Source: 67-14 sp020438345
GTDB taxonomy: Bacteria; Actinomycetota; Thermoleophilia; Solirubrobacterales; 70-9
DNA length: 64,000 bases
NCBI GenBank assembly: GCA_937872475.1
Contig: CALMSY010000011.1
Coordinates: 1 to 64,000, forward strand
Direction: 5' to 3'
Shown: piece after piece, positions 26,177 through 37,107 of the stretch
How the letters are laid out: every line of letters starts with the position of its first letter
Numbering within the stretch: position 1 is the first letter of the stretch
Made by a program: the position numbers and the translations under genes
The notes under the pieces: model-generated
Databases searched by the model: none
Seen by the model: the letters and a program-made list of their open reading frames with translations, nothing else
Told to the model about the DNA's origin: nothing

Positions 26177-26897
26177 AATCCTTGACCCCGAGAGCGGGCT
26201 GTTCGTCAGCCTGACCAGCGGCGGAAACGGCGCCATCATGCTCGGAGAAGATGTCGTTGCTGCGGCCCCGATCCCGGTTGGCGGACTGGACCCGCTGGTG
26301 GACGGCGCGCCACTCGAGCTCGAGACCGAACACGGAGACCTCGCGGTTTCGATCACATCTACCGGCGAGCCGATCAGGCTGGACGGGGACCTGATCGGCC
26401 GAAGGGAAGCAAGTCTGATCGAAACCAGGGGCCGTCTGACCCACCACGGCGAGGAGATCAACCTTGAGTGCCGGGGCGTTCTCCACCGCAGGGACGAAGA
26501 CACCGACCTCACCGGCCGCCTGACCCGCGACCTGACCGTGATCCTGGCTGACGGAGGGTTGATCTGCCTCACCGCGGCCGCCCCTGGAAGTGCTGTCAAC
26601 CATGGTGACGAGGAGGCGGTCGCCGCGATCACCCATCCGGGCGGATACGTCGCTTTCGGTGATGTCCTGCTATCTACCGAATACGATTCGGCGGGCCGCC
26701 AGCGCCGCGCGACGATTGAAATGTGGCCGGCCACCGATGAGATCGCGGCGCTGCATGGCGCCGGCTCCGTGGTTTCCGGCTGCACAGCGAGAATCGAAGG
26801 TGCCACCGTGAACACGGCCCTGTTTCGCTGGTCGCTCGACGGTCATCTCGGGCTCGGCCGCTACGAGACCACACGTCCGGCAGGACCTCCCGCATGA
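26157..26897 (+). CDS. Conserved-looking beta-rich protein of unknown function
   Basis: The 246-residue product has no signal peptide, membrane segment or recognisable motif. Predicted character is mainly beta with many short acidic and glycine-containing turns (for example LTSGGNGAIMLGEDVV). It starts at GTG 26157 within the end of fxsA and ends at a TGA overlapping the next ATG (ATGA), so it is translated between two other genes in an apparent three-gene operon. I do not recognise the family. Parts such as HLGLGRYETTRP near the end resemble lipocalin-like or hydroxyneurosporene-synthase-like folds, a weak impression only. Confidence 0.65.
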   Translation: MKTSSIEILDPESGLFVSLTSGGNGAIMLGEDVVAAAPIPVGGLDPLVDGAPLELETEHGDLAVSITSTGEPIRLDGDLIGRREASLIETRGRLTHHGEEINLECRGVLHRRDEDTDLTGRLTRDLTVILADGGLICLTAAAPGSAVNHGDEEAVAAITHPGGYVAFGDVLLSTEYDSAGRQRRATIEMWPATDEIAALHGAGSVVSGCTARIEGATVNTALFRWSLDGHLGLGRYETTRPAGPPA

Positions 26898-27529
26898 GCC
26901 GCATCGAAATGGTCATCTCCGATTTCGGCGGGGTGCTGACCACACCACTATTTGAGGCTTTCGCTTCCGTCCAGGATCGAGTCGGGATCCCGCCCAAATC
27001 CATCGGCGAGGCAATGAAGTCCCTGATGGAACAAGGTCAGCCGAATCCGCTGTTCGAACTGGAATGCGGCCGGATCACGGAACTTGAGTTTCAGCGACAG
27101 CTCGCGGAGAGCCTCGAACCGATTCTCGGTCACAAGCCGGAACTCGAATCTTTCGGCATGCTGCTTTTCGAAGCGCTTGATCCAAACCCGGGAATGATCG
27201 ATCTGATCCGGGAGGTCCGCCGTGACGGCACCCGTACCGCCCTGCTGACCAACAACGTGAAGGAATGGGAGTCGACCTGGCGTTCGATGATGCCAATCGG
27301 CGAGCTTTTCGAAACCGTCGTCGATTCGGCTTTCGTGAACTGCCGAAAGCCTGACCCCCGGATCTACCAGCTGACCCTGGAGAGGGTCCAGCTCGAACCC
27401 GGGCAATGCATCTTCATCGATGACATGGAGATAAACGTCGAAGCTGCCCGCGAACTCGGCTTCCACGGTGTTCACTTTCGTGAGACCGCGCAGACACGAG
27501 CCGACGTCCACGCGCTCCTCACCCGCTAG
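26894..27529 (+). CDS. HAD-like hydrolase with DFGGV motif (ACAD10/epoxide-hydrolase N-domain type)
   Basis: The 211-residue HAD protein begins with ISDFGGVL: the nucleophile D10 is present but the usual second Asp (D+2) is glycine. That variant is typical of the phosphatase-like domains of soluble epoxide hydrolase and ACAD10 proteins. Other motifs are intact: ALLTNN, NCRKPDPRIYQ and FIDDMEINVEAARELG. Substrate unknown. The gene overlaps the previous one as ATGA. Confidence 0.85.
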   Translation: MSRIEMVISDFGGVLTTPLFEAFASVQDRVGIPPKSIGEAMKSLMEQGQPNPLFELECGRITELEFQRQLAESLEPILGHKPELESFGMLLFEALDPNPGMIDLIREVRRDGTRTALLTNNVKEWESTWRSMMPIGELFETVVDSAFVNCRKPDPRIYQLTLERVQLEPGQCIFIDDMEINVEAARELGFHGVHFRETAQTRADVHALLTR

Positions 27530-27566
27530 AAGCACCCCGGAGCTACTCAGCGCTGCCGGAGCTCAA

Positions 27567-27583
27567 GCCGGCTGTTTGCCGGC
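27567..27583. terminator. Hairpin GCCGGC-TGTTT-GCCGGC
   Basis: A 6-bp GC stem with a 5-base loop lies 37 bases after the HAD stop, in the convergent gap with narK. It is a plausible terminator for the plus-strand operon. No T-run follows. Confidence 0.45.
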
Positions 27584-27605
27584 AACCGAGAGCTTGCGAG
27601 CGACA

Positions 27606-27622
27606 CCATCTCAAAGAGATGG
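27606..27622. terminator. Hairpin CCATCTC-AAA-GAGATGG after narK
   Basis: A perfect 7-bp stem with a 3-base loop begins 4 bases past the narK stop on the minus strand. It is the likely end of the nar operon and together with 27567-27583 insulates the convergent genes. Confidence 0.5.
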
Positions 27623-27625
27623 CCT

Positions 27626-28810
27626 TTAGTCCGGCGAAGCGGTATCCGAGACAGGTGCCCGGCCCTCGAAGGCAAGACCGGCACACAACCAGGCGAAGGC
27701 GACCAGGAGAACGAAAGCAAGTACGAAATCTCCGGTTGCATCCTTGACCACTCCAAGGAAAAGTGGCGGAAAGAACCCGCCAAGCCCGCCGGCCGCACCG
27801 ACGATACCGGTCGCGGCACCGGTCGCTTTGGGGAAGGTCAGCGGCACCAGCTTGAAGACGGCACCATTGCCGAGCCCGAGAAAGAGAGCCATGGTCAGGC
27901 AGAAGAGAGTGGTCAGCCACATGGTCGGGACCGACGCCTGCCAGGAAAGCCCGATTGCGTCGACGCCCACCCCGAGGAAGGCGATCGCCAGAACCCGGTT
28001 GCCGCCGATCCGGTCGGAGAGCATGCCCCCGATCGGACGGATCGCAGTGGCCAGCAAGGTAAACCCGGCGGCCCTGAGGCCAGCGTCGGTCAATGAGAGG
28101 TCGTACCAGTCAACCAGCAGCTTCGGCAGGTAGAGCGCCATCGCGACGAAACCGCCAAAGGTCACGAAGTAAAAGAGGGAGAGGCGCCAGAGCTTCCATC
28201 CGGCACCGAGCACCTCGCGGTACTGGGTCGGCGGCCCCTTCTCGACCGGCGCCTGCCGGGCCAGGGACATCCAGATCATCGCGTAGGCGGCAATCACCGC
28301 GCCGAAGACAAGCCCGGCAACTTCCTGCCCGGCCGAATCACGAATCGCCGGAACGGAGAAGGCAGCAACAGCTGTCCCGATGTTGCCCATCCCGTAGACC
28401 CCGAGCGCAAATCCCTGCTTCCCGCGCGGGTACCACTGGGCGACAAAGGGTACGCCGACCGCGAACGAGGCACCCGCCGCGCCAAGCAGGAAGCCTGCTC
28501 CGAGCAGGGCAGCATAGGAAGAAGCAAACCCGACCAGCACCGCAGCCCCTGCCGAGTAGAACAACATCCCGGTGAACACCGCGCGACCGCCGACCCGGTC
28601 GGTCAGGAGACCGAGGGGGATCCTGAGTAGCGAACCCAGCACCACCGGGATCGAGATCATGATCGAGGTCTGGATGTTGCTCAGATCCAGTTCCTTCTGG
28701 ATATCCGGCGCGATCGGAGCGAGCATCCCCCAAGCGGAGAAACAGGCCGCAAAGGCGATTGTGGCAAAGACCAGGTTACGTCCAGAACCGCGGCTGAGTT
28801 CAGTTTCCAT
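27626..28810 (-). CDS. narK: Nitrate/nitrite transporter NarK (MFS)
   Basis: The 394-residue protein has about twelve membrane segments with NarK signatures: the conserved Arg of GSLLRIPLGLLTDRVGGR in helix 2, GNIGTAVAAF (nitrate-signature-like) and GAAGGLGGFFPPLFLG (second nitrate signature). It imports nitrate for, or exports nitrite from, the membrane nitrate reductase. I start it at ATG 28810 behind CGGAGA; longer in-frame readings add a basic, non-conserved extension. It overlaps narI by 11 bases, making it the last gene of the nar operon. Confidence 0.94.
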   Translation of the reverse strand: METELSRGSGRNLVFATIAFAACFSAWGMLAPIAPDIQKELDLSNIQTSIMISIPVVLGSLLRIPLGLLTDRVGGRAVFTGMLFYSAGAAVLVGFASSYAALLGAGFLLGAAGASFAVGVPFVAQWYPRGKQGFALGVYGMGNIGTAVAAFSVPAIRDSAGQEVAGLVFGAVIAAYAMIWMSLARQAPVEKGPPTQYREVLGAGWKLWRLSLFYFVTFGGFVAMALYLPKLLVDWYDLSLTDAGLRAAGFTLLATAIRPIGGMLSDRIGGNRVLAIAFLGVGVDAIGLSWQASVPTMWLTTLFCLTMALFLGLGNGAVFKLVPLTFPKATGAATGIVGAAGGLGGFFPPLFLGVVKDATGDFVLAFVLLVAFAWLCAGLAFEGRAPVSDTASPD

Positions 28811-29594
28811 CGGTGTCTCCGGGGTTAGTCGCAGGAATGCTGGGTTGATAGTCAGGCTTGCCGCCGCCGTACCGCTTCGCCTTGGCACCCGCCGCCCGCG
28901 GGTTGCGTGGGCGATAGATGATCGGGCTGCGGAACGGGTAGCTGACGGGGACCGTGAAAGCATGGACCAGGCGGCTGAACGGCCAGGCTGCGTAAAGGAA
29001 CCAGACCGCGATCACATGGACCTGGAATATCGTCGCCACACCGTCGTCGGTCATCAGCGACGGATCGGGCTGGAAGATGAAGATCTGCCGGAAATAGGGG
29101 GCCACCGACTCGCGGTAGTGGACGGTGTCGGGAATGTTGATGAACGTTGCTGCGAGTCCGGTAACGATCCCGACTGCAAGTAGCGCGAAAATGACCAGAT
29201 CCATGTCGGTTGTGGTGACCCTGACCCGCGGATTGCTGAACCGCCGGTACATCAGCGCGATGAAGCCGATCAACACCGCGATTCCGGCTGAAACACCGCC
29301 GAATACGGCCAGAATGTGGTAGGCCTCGTCGGAAATTCCGACCGCTTCGGTCCAAGACTGGGGGATCAGAATGCCCAGAACATGCCCCCCGATCGCCATC
29401 AGAACGCCGACATGGAAGATCACGCTGGCGAAGCGGAGGATCTTGCCTTCGAGCAGTTCGGTTGAACGGGCAGTCCAGCCGAACTGATCAGTTCGCCGAC
29501 GCCAGATCAGTCCGGTGATCCCGATCGCCAGCGCGGCGTAAGGAAGGACGACGTAGGCAGCGGTGGCCGGAATGCTTGTCGCGAGCAGGCTCAT
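28800..29594 (-). CDS. narI: Respiratory nitrate reductase gamma subunit NarI
   Basis: The 264-residue protein has five membrane helices and the histidines that bind the two b haems (for example in IFHVGVLMAIGGH and QVHVIAVWFLYAAWPFSRLVH). It takes electrons from menaquinol and passes them to NarH. The C-terminal 40 residues are polar, with many Lys, Gly and Pro. Its ATG overlaps the narJ end by 4 bases. Confidence 0.95.
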   Translation of the reverse strand: MSLLATSIPATAAYVVLPYAALAIGITGLIWRRRTDQFGWTARSTELLEGKILRFASVIFHVGVLMAIGGHVLGILIPQSWTEAVGISDEAYHILAVFGGVSAGIAVLIGFIALMYRRFSNPRVRVTTTDMDLVIFALLAVGIVTGLAATFINIPDTVHYRESVAPYFRQIFIFQPDPSLMTDDGVATIFQVHVIAVWFLYAAWPFSRLVHAFTVPVSYPFRSPIIYRPRNPRAAGAKAKRYGGGKPDYQPSIPATNPGDTDGN

Positions 29595-30239
29595 CGACGG
29601 TCTCCGACCATCGGCAGAGGAACCTCGCCCGGCTGGGCTGGCATGACTTCCGGCGGGGCGAACGGCTCCATTCCAACCTCCTCACTCGGTGGCCCTTCCT
29701 CGGCCAGGCGTTTGATCCTGTTGATCTGACGTCTTGAAAGACCGGGCATCCCATCCCGAACGACATCGAAAAGTCCTGCCCAGGGGCTTTCAGCCCGGAT
29801 CAGGCCAGCCCGGATCAGCTCGATTGATTCACGGTGGCGATCAAGCAGCTCACCACCGGACTGCCCGGGCGCAAGTACCGAGAACTCCAGCATCAGCGGC
29901 AAAAAGTCGGGCAGCTCATTTTCATCCGGGTCGAGGCCCGCTTCCCGATAGGAACTCTTGATCTTGAGCAGAGCCAGGCCCCGTTGGCGGCTGTCACCAT
30001 GGAGCTGATACGTCAGGTGAAGACTGCGACGCCGATCGAAATCGAAGTTATCCACATAGGACTGGCGCAGGTCATCGAGGGTCTGGGCCCGGTACCACTC
30101 CAGAAAGACAGTCAGGGCCTCGCGCTGGTTGCCGGAGACCGGACCGACCTCGTCCAGGTCAAGGTTGCCGATTTCTTCGACAACTTCGGGCTGCGGGTAC
30201 TGGAGCAGCAGGGAAACCAGTTTCAGCGGATGTATCTGC

Positions 30240-30247
<8 letters not shown>
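29591..30247 (-). CDS. narJ: Nitrate reductase assembly chaperone NarJ
   Basis: The 218-residue protein is a TorD/NarJ-type chaperone: LKLVSLLLQYPQPEVVEE near the N-terminus, SYVDNFDFDRRRSLHLTYQLHGDSRQRG and ELPDFLPLMLEF follow the family closely. It binds NarG during cofactor insertion and membrane attachment. I start at ATG 30247 (MPEQIH), which overlaps narH by 8 bases; an upstream in-frame start would add 8 residues. Confidence 0.94.
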
Positions 30248-31903
<1,656 letters not shown>

Positions 31904-31907
<4 letters not shown>

Positions 31908-34900
31908 TGGTAACGAACCTCCTCCTGCCGCTTGCGGATCATGATCAGCTGGTCTCGCTGAGTGCCGCAGGGGCCGTAGTAGTTGAACCCGTAGGAAAGC
32001 TGCGCGTAGCCGCCGATCATGTGGGTTGGCTTCATCGAAATCCGGGTGAGCGAGTTATCGGTGCCGCCACGCTGCCCGGTCACTTCCGAGATAGGCACAT
32101 TCACATGCCGGTCCTGCGAATGGTAGAAGAGCGCGATACCGGCGGGCACGCGCCTCGAAACAGCCGCCCTGCAGGAAACCGCGCCGTGGGAGTTGTAGAC
32201 CTCAAGCCAGTCGTTGTCTTGAACGTCGGCCCGCTCAGCGTCCTTTTCGGAGATCCACATAACCGGACCACCCCGGAATAGCGTCAGCATGTGCAGGTTG
32301 TCCTGGAACTCGGAATGGATTGACCATTTTGAATGGGGAGTCAGGAATCGCAACGTGACTTCAATCTGATCATCGGCATCGGAGCCACCCCTTGGGGCTA
32401 CCTGGGCAGAGCTGACCGGAGGTCGATACGCCGGCAGGCCTTCGCCCATGTCCAGCATCCAGGCATGGTCGACATAGAAGCTCTGGCGCCCGGTGAGCGT
32501 CCGGAACGGGATCAGGTGCTCGATGTTCGTCGTGAACGGTGAGTAGCGCCGCTCGCGGGATTCCGAGCCCGACCATTCGGCCGAGGCATGGACCTTGCGG
32601 GGCTGGACGTTCAAATCAGCGAAGTTGATTCTCTGGTCGACGTGCTCCTCGGCAATGACTTCAAGGTCTTTGCCGGTCCTTTGACCCAGATTCCGGAACG
32701 ATTCGAGGGCGATCCGTCCATTGGTCGTTCCCGAAAGGGAGAGAATTACTTCTGCCGCATCGATATCCGTGACAATGGCCGGCCGTCCCGCCCCGGGACC
32801 TTCCCGGACCTCACCGTTTCTCCGGCGCAATTCATCAACTTCGATTTCCGGCTTCCAACTGACTCCTTTGGCACCGATACCGAGCTTTTCAACCAGCGGG
32901 CCGAGCGCGTTCATTTTTTGGCCGACCGCCGTGAAATCCCGCTCGACCTCAATCAGCTTCGGCATTGTCTCGCCGGGGATCGGATCACATTCGCCCAGCC
33001 GCCAGTCGCGAACCACACCACCTGGCTGGGCCAATTCCTCCGGCGTATCGTGAAGAAGTGGCGCAGTGACAATGTCGGTCCTGGTCCCGAGATGATCCTC
33101 CGCAAGTTCCGAGAACCTGTCAGCGATCAGGTTGAAGATCTTCCAGTCGGTCTTCGCTTCCCACGGTGGCGGAATCGCTGCGTTGAACGGGTGGACGAAG
33201 GGATGAAGGTCGGTTGACGAGATGTCGTGCTTCTCGTACCAGGTTGCGGCTGGCAGGACAACATCCGAATAGAGGCAGGAGCCATTCATCCGGAAGTCGA
33301 TTGTCGTGAAGAGGTCGAGTTTTCCTTCCGGTGCCTCGTCGCGCCATTTGACATCCTTCGGGCGGCGTTCAGGTTCACATTCGGGTGTCCGGACAGCGCT
33401 TTCGGTGCCGAGCAGATGCTTGAGAAAGTATTCATGCCCCTTGCTTGACGACCCGAGCAGATTGGCTCGCCACAGGTTCAGCACCCGGGGGAAGTTCACC
33501 GGGTTGTCGGGATCCTCGCAGGCAAAACCGAGACGGCCTTCCTTCAGTTCATCGACCACGTATTCGGCTGAAGTCTTGCCTGCCGCTTTCGCCTCGTCCG
33601 CGAGGTCGAGCGGGTTTCGATCGAGTGCCGGTGCCGACGGAGTCCAGCCCAGCCGGACAGCCTTGGCGTTTGCGTCGACGATGTGGGTGTGCTCGAACTC
33701 GCCGCCACTGGCCGGAGAGACGAACTCATCCGGGCGACGGGTTTCGTAACGCCACTGATCGGTCGCCACGTACCAGAACGGGGTCCCCGCCTGGTGCCGG
33801 GGCGGACGGTTCCAGTCGAGCGCGAAAGCCAGCGTCTGCCAGCCAGTGATCGGGCGCACCTTTTCCTGGCCGACGTAGTGGGCCCAGCCGCCGCCGTTTA
33901 CCCCCTGGCAGCCACAGAAGAGCAGCATTGAAAGGATCGACCGGTAGGTCTGGTCGGCGTGGAACCAGTGGTTGATCCCGGCCCCCATAACGATCATCGA
34001 GCGACCGCGGGTCTTTTCCGCATTGGCGGCGAATTCCCGGGCAACCTGTTCGCAGACAGCCGCCGACACGCCGGTGTGCTCCTGTTGCCAGGCCGGGGTG
34101 TACGGCTCGGCCGGATCGTCGTAGCCGGTCGGCCAGGTGCCGGGCAGCCCATCGCGCCGAATGCCGTACTGGGCAAGGGTCAGATCGAAGACGGTGGTGA
34201 CAAGTTTGCCGCCGACCCGACGCGCCGGGACGCCACGGACCATGGTGGTGCCACCTTCTGTCTCGCCCCCGTCGAAGCGGGGCAATGTGACCTCAACCAG
34301 CTCGTCGTGACTGCCAAGCAGGGAAAGAGCCGGTTCGATCCCTTCGAGATCAAGATTCCACTTGCCCTCGCCTTCCTCACCCCAACGGTCCCCGATCGAG
34401 CCGTTCGGCACCACGGGCTCGCCGGTTTTTGAATCGATCAGAACTGTCTTCCACTCGGCGTTCTCGCCGGTTTCGCCGAGATCCGAAGCCCGCAGCATCG
34501 CGCCGCCGCGAACGGTGCCGTCGCCGTGGTCTTCGAGATCGACCAGGAAAGGCATGTCGGTGAACTGGCGGGCGTACTGGCCGAAGTATTCGGCTTCGCG
34601 ATCGATGAAGAACTCCTTCAGGATCACGTGTCCCATTGCCATGGCCAAGGCACCGTCGCTGCCGGCGGTGGCGGGCAGCCACTGGTCGGCGAACTTGGTG
34701 TTTCCGGCGTAGTCGGGCGAGACGACGATCGTCTTCTGGCCCCGGTACCGGGCTTCAGTCATGAAGTGAGCGTCCGGAGTGCGGGTCTGGGGAATGTTCG
34801 AACCCCACATGATCAGGTAGGACGCATCCCACCAGTCGGCCGATTCGGGTACGTCAGTCTGGTCTCCCCAGACTTGGGGTGATGCCGGCGGCAGATCGGC

Positions 34901-35566
34901 ATACCAGTCGTAAAAGCTGAGCGGCACGCCACCGATCAGGGAGAGGAAGCGACTCCCGGCGGCATAGGAAACCTGCGACATCGCCGGAATCGGGCTGAAG
35001 CCGATCACCCGATCTGGTCCGTACTGCTTGACCGTGTAGACATGCGCGGCAGCGACCAGTTCGGTCACCTCGTCCCAGCTGGACCGGAGGAACCCGCCTT
35101 TGCCACGCCGTGACTTGTATGCCTTGGCTTTGGCGGGATCTTCGACTATCGAAGCCCAGGCGTCGACCGGGTCGCCCAGCCGGTGCCGAGCCTCCCGGTA
35201 CATCGACAGAAGCTCCCCGCGAACATACGGAAACTTGGGCCTGAGCGGCGAATACACATACCAGGAGAAGGAAGCTCCACGAGGACAGCCACGTGGTTCA
35301 TAGTCCGGTGTTTCGGGACCGTTTGAGGGGTAGTCGGTCTGTTGGGTCTCCCAGGTGACCAGCCCGTCTTTGACATGGATCTTCCAGGAGCAGGAACCGG
35401 TGCAGTTGACGCCATGCGTCGACCGGACTACACGGTCGTGCTGCCAGCGATCGCGATATCCCTGCTCCCAGTCCCGGGGCCTGAGCGATATTTCGCTCCA
35501 GCCTTCTTCGGAGCGTTCCGGATTAAAGAACTGCCGGGCCCTCAGCAGATTGTGTGAATCAGCCAT
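31904..35566 (-). CDS. narG: Respiratory nitrate reductase alpha subunit NarG
   Basis: The roughly 1220-residue catalytic subunit has the FS0 cluster ligands H51-x3-C55-x3-C59 and C94 (from the ATG start), the bis-MGD domain with GVNGGGWAHYVGQEK, and a C-terminal dinucleotide-binding domain. It reduces nitrate to nitrite at the cytoplasmic face; no Tat signal is seen. ATG 35566 is preferred over GTG 35584 because the family starts close to it, but neither has a strong binding site. The operon narG-H-J-I-K is fully coupled. Repeats at 35686-35726 upstream may be regulatory. It depends on the molybdenum cofactor genes in this window. Confidence 0.96.
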
Positions 35567-35685
35567 GTGCGACGTCTCTGACACAAGCGGGGCGAGAACT
35601 TCTGGGCGGAAACATTTTCCCTCCGGCGATGGCTTGGACTCTGTCCGGCCAACCTATTGGATTCGACGGGCGCTTTTCCAGTAAT

Positions 35686-35726
35686 TCTCCGCAGAGTTCC
35701 GGAATGCGGGATCTCCGCGAAGTTCC
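35686..35726. repeat. Two imperfect direct repeats upstream of narG
   Basis: TCTCCGCAGAGTTCC (35686-35700) and TCTCCGCGAAGTTCC (35712-35726) differ at two positions and are 26 bases apart, about two and a half helical turns. They lie about 120-160 bases before the narG start, in its promoter region. They may be paired binding sites for a regulator of nitrate respiration. Confidence 0.45.
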
Positions 35727-35759
35727 AGGTTGCAGGACAAAGACCGTCGGCAAGCTCTT

Positions 35760-36398
35760 TCAGGAGGCTTCCCGTGATTCGAAGACAGCACTGACCGCTT
35801 CGACGATTTCGGCCGGAGCTTTTTCGGGAGCACCAGCGTCGTGTGGAGGTTGCGGGTCGTACTCGATACCGAGCTGAACCGCCTGGGCGAGTTCCGGACC
35901 GTAGATCTCGGTTACGAGGCTCAAAGCCATGTCAATTCCGGCGGAAACCCCCGCACCGGTCACGTATTTTCCGTCAAAAACCACCCGGTCAGCGACCGGG
36001 CGGGCTCCCAGACCGGCCAGGGTTTCCCGGGCCAGCCAGTGAGTGGTTGCCGGCCGGCCTTCGAGCAAGCCGGCGGCTGCGAGCAGCAACGAACCGGTGC
36101 AGACCGAGGTGGTCCAGGCCGTCGTCCTGTCCACCGCGCGGATCCAGGACAGCAAAGGTTCATGGTCGAGCAGGGAACGAGTTCCGAATCCACCCGGCAC
36201 CACGAGGATGTCCGGGTTCGGCACCTCGTCGAGAGACTTGTCCGCGAGGATCGAAAGCGTGTCGGATTCGTTGCGGTACGGTCCGGCTACTTCACCCACA
36301 AAGACGGATTCGACCCCGGGGACCGAGTTGAAGACCTCATGCGGTCCGGTTATGTCCAGAGCAGTGAAGCGGTCGTAGAGCAGGTAGGCGACTTGCAT
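35760..36398 (-). CDS. DJ-1/PfpI-family protein (isonitrile-hydratase-like)
   Basis: The 212-residue protein has the DJ-1/PfpI glutamine-amidotransferase-like fold with the nucleophile-elbow cysteine C100 in TTSVCTGSLLLAAAG, the acid of ITGPHEVF near residue 21 and ILVVPGGFGTR. Closest in style to isonitrile hydratases and the N-domain of GATase1-like AraC regulators, but there is no HTH. It starts at ATG 36398 behind AAGGAGA. It is upstream of narG on the same strand, with a 193-base gap, so probably separate. Confidence 0.87.
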   Translation of the reverse strand: MQVAYLLYDRFTALDITGPHEVFNSVPGVESVFVGEVAGPYRNESDTLSILADKSLDEVPNPDILVVPGGFGTRSLLDHEPLLSWIRAVDRTTAWTTSVCTGSLLLAAAGLLEGRPATTHWLARETLAGLGARPVADRVVFDGKYVTGAGVSAGIDMALSLVTEIYGPELAQAVQLGIEYDPQPPHDAGAPEKAPAEIVEAVSAVFESREAS

Positions 36399-36479
36399 GT
36401 TCTTCTCCTTGGTTCGGATTCAGGCCACGTCGGTCCCGGCACGAAGACCGGATCCGGTCCGGAGCCCAGCCCGGGCCGA

Positions 36480-36935
36480 CTAATTGTCGGAGCCGATCCG
36501 ATCCCAGACGTACAGCTCGACGGCTTCGTTGGCGAGGTCGAGCAACCGCTCCGGGGAGAGCCAGCCGACCACAGTTTCCAGCGCAAGCTCCTCGGTGAGT
36601 CCTTCTTCGAGAACTTCCTCACCGCGAAAGCCTGCCGCAAGCTTGAGCGCTTCGCGACGGTGTTCCCCAAGCGAGCCAAAGGCGCCCATCAGGAAATCCC
36701 GGTTTGGGACCGGCTGGCCGAGATCCATCGAGCCGTGCCAGGCAGCGAGCAGCGAAAGATCATCCTGGTCGAGTTCCGCAAGAGCCCGCGCATACTGCGC
36801 CTCCAGCTCCTCTTCGGGGATTTCATCCACCCAGGCTCGGAGAGCTTCACCGAGGATCTGGCGGCGAGCTTCACGGCCAACGGATTCAGAGATGACGTGA
36901 ATCGCATCAGCCGGATCAACAAAACAAAGTGACAT
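36480..36935 (-). CDS. Helical acidic protein of unknown function
   Basis: The 151-residue product is predicted to be almost entirely helical and is acidic, with AWVDEIPEEELEAQYARALAE and ELALETVVGWLSPERLLDLA. I recognise no family. ATG 36935 follows GAGGAC; a longer reading of the frame to 37151 runs into the promoter region and looks non-coding. It is divergent from the AddB-like gene and 81 bases upstream of the DJ-1/PfpI gene on the same strand. Confidence 0.6.
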   Translation of the reverse strand: MSLCFVDPADAIHVISESVGREARRQILGEALRAWVDEIPEEELEAQYARALAELDQDDLSLLAAWHGSMDLGQPVPNRDFLMGAFGSLGEHRREALKLAAGFRGEEVLEEGLTEELALETVVGWLSPERLLDLANEAVELYVWDRIGSDN

Positions 36936-37107
36936 GCAGTGCCGTCCTCGGGTCGGGTGATCGGTCACTCGTGAAGATAGAGATGGCACAGGACGCAAAA
37001 AATGTTGCAGAAACCCGCAGTTTGCGGATTGGGAGCGGGAAAATACCCTGCTCGTGAAGCACCACAAGTCAGAAAACGGCCGCCGCCGCCGACCATAGAG
37101 TTGACCC

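Noticed and set aside
36968..37059. CTCGTGAAG repeated at 36968-36976 and 37051-37059, plus the dyad CCGCA-GTT-TGCGG at 37015-37027
   Set aside because: Both are short and not obviously tied to promoter elements of the divergent genes; no LexA-type box was found before the recombination genes.
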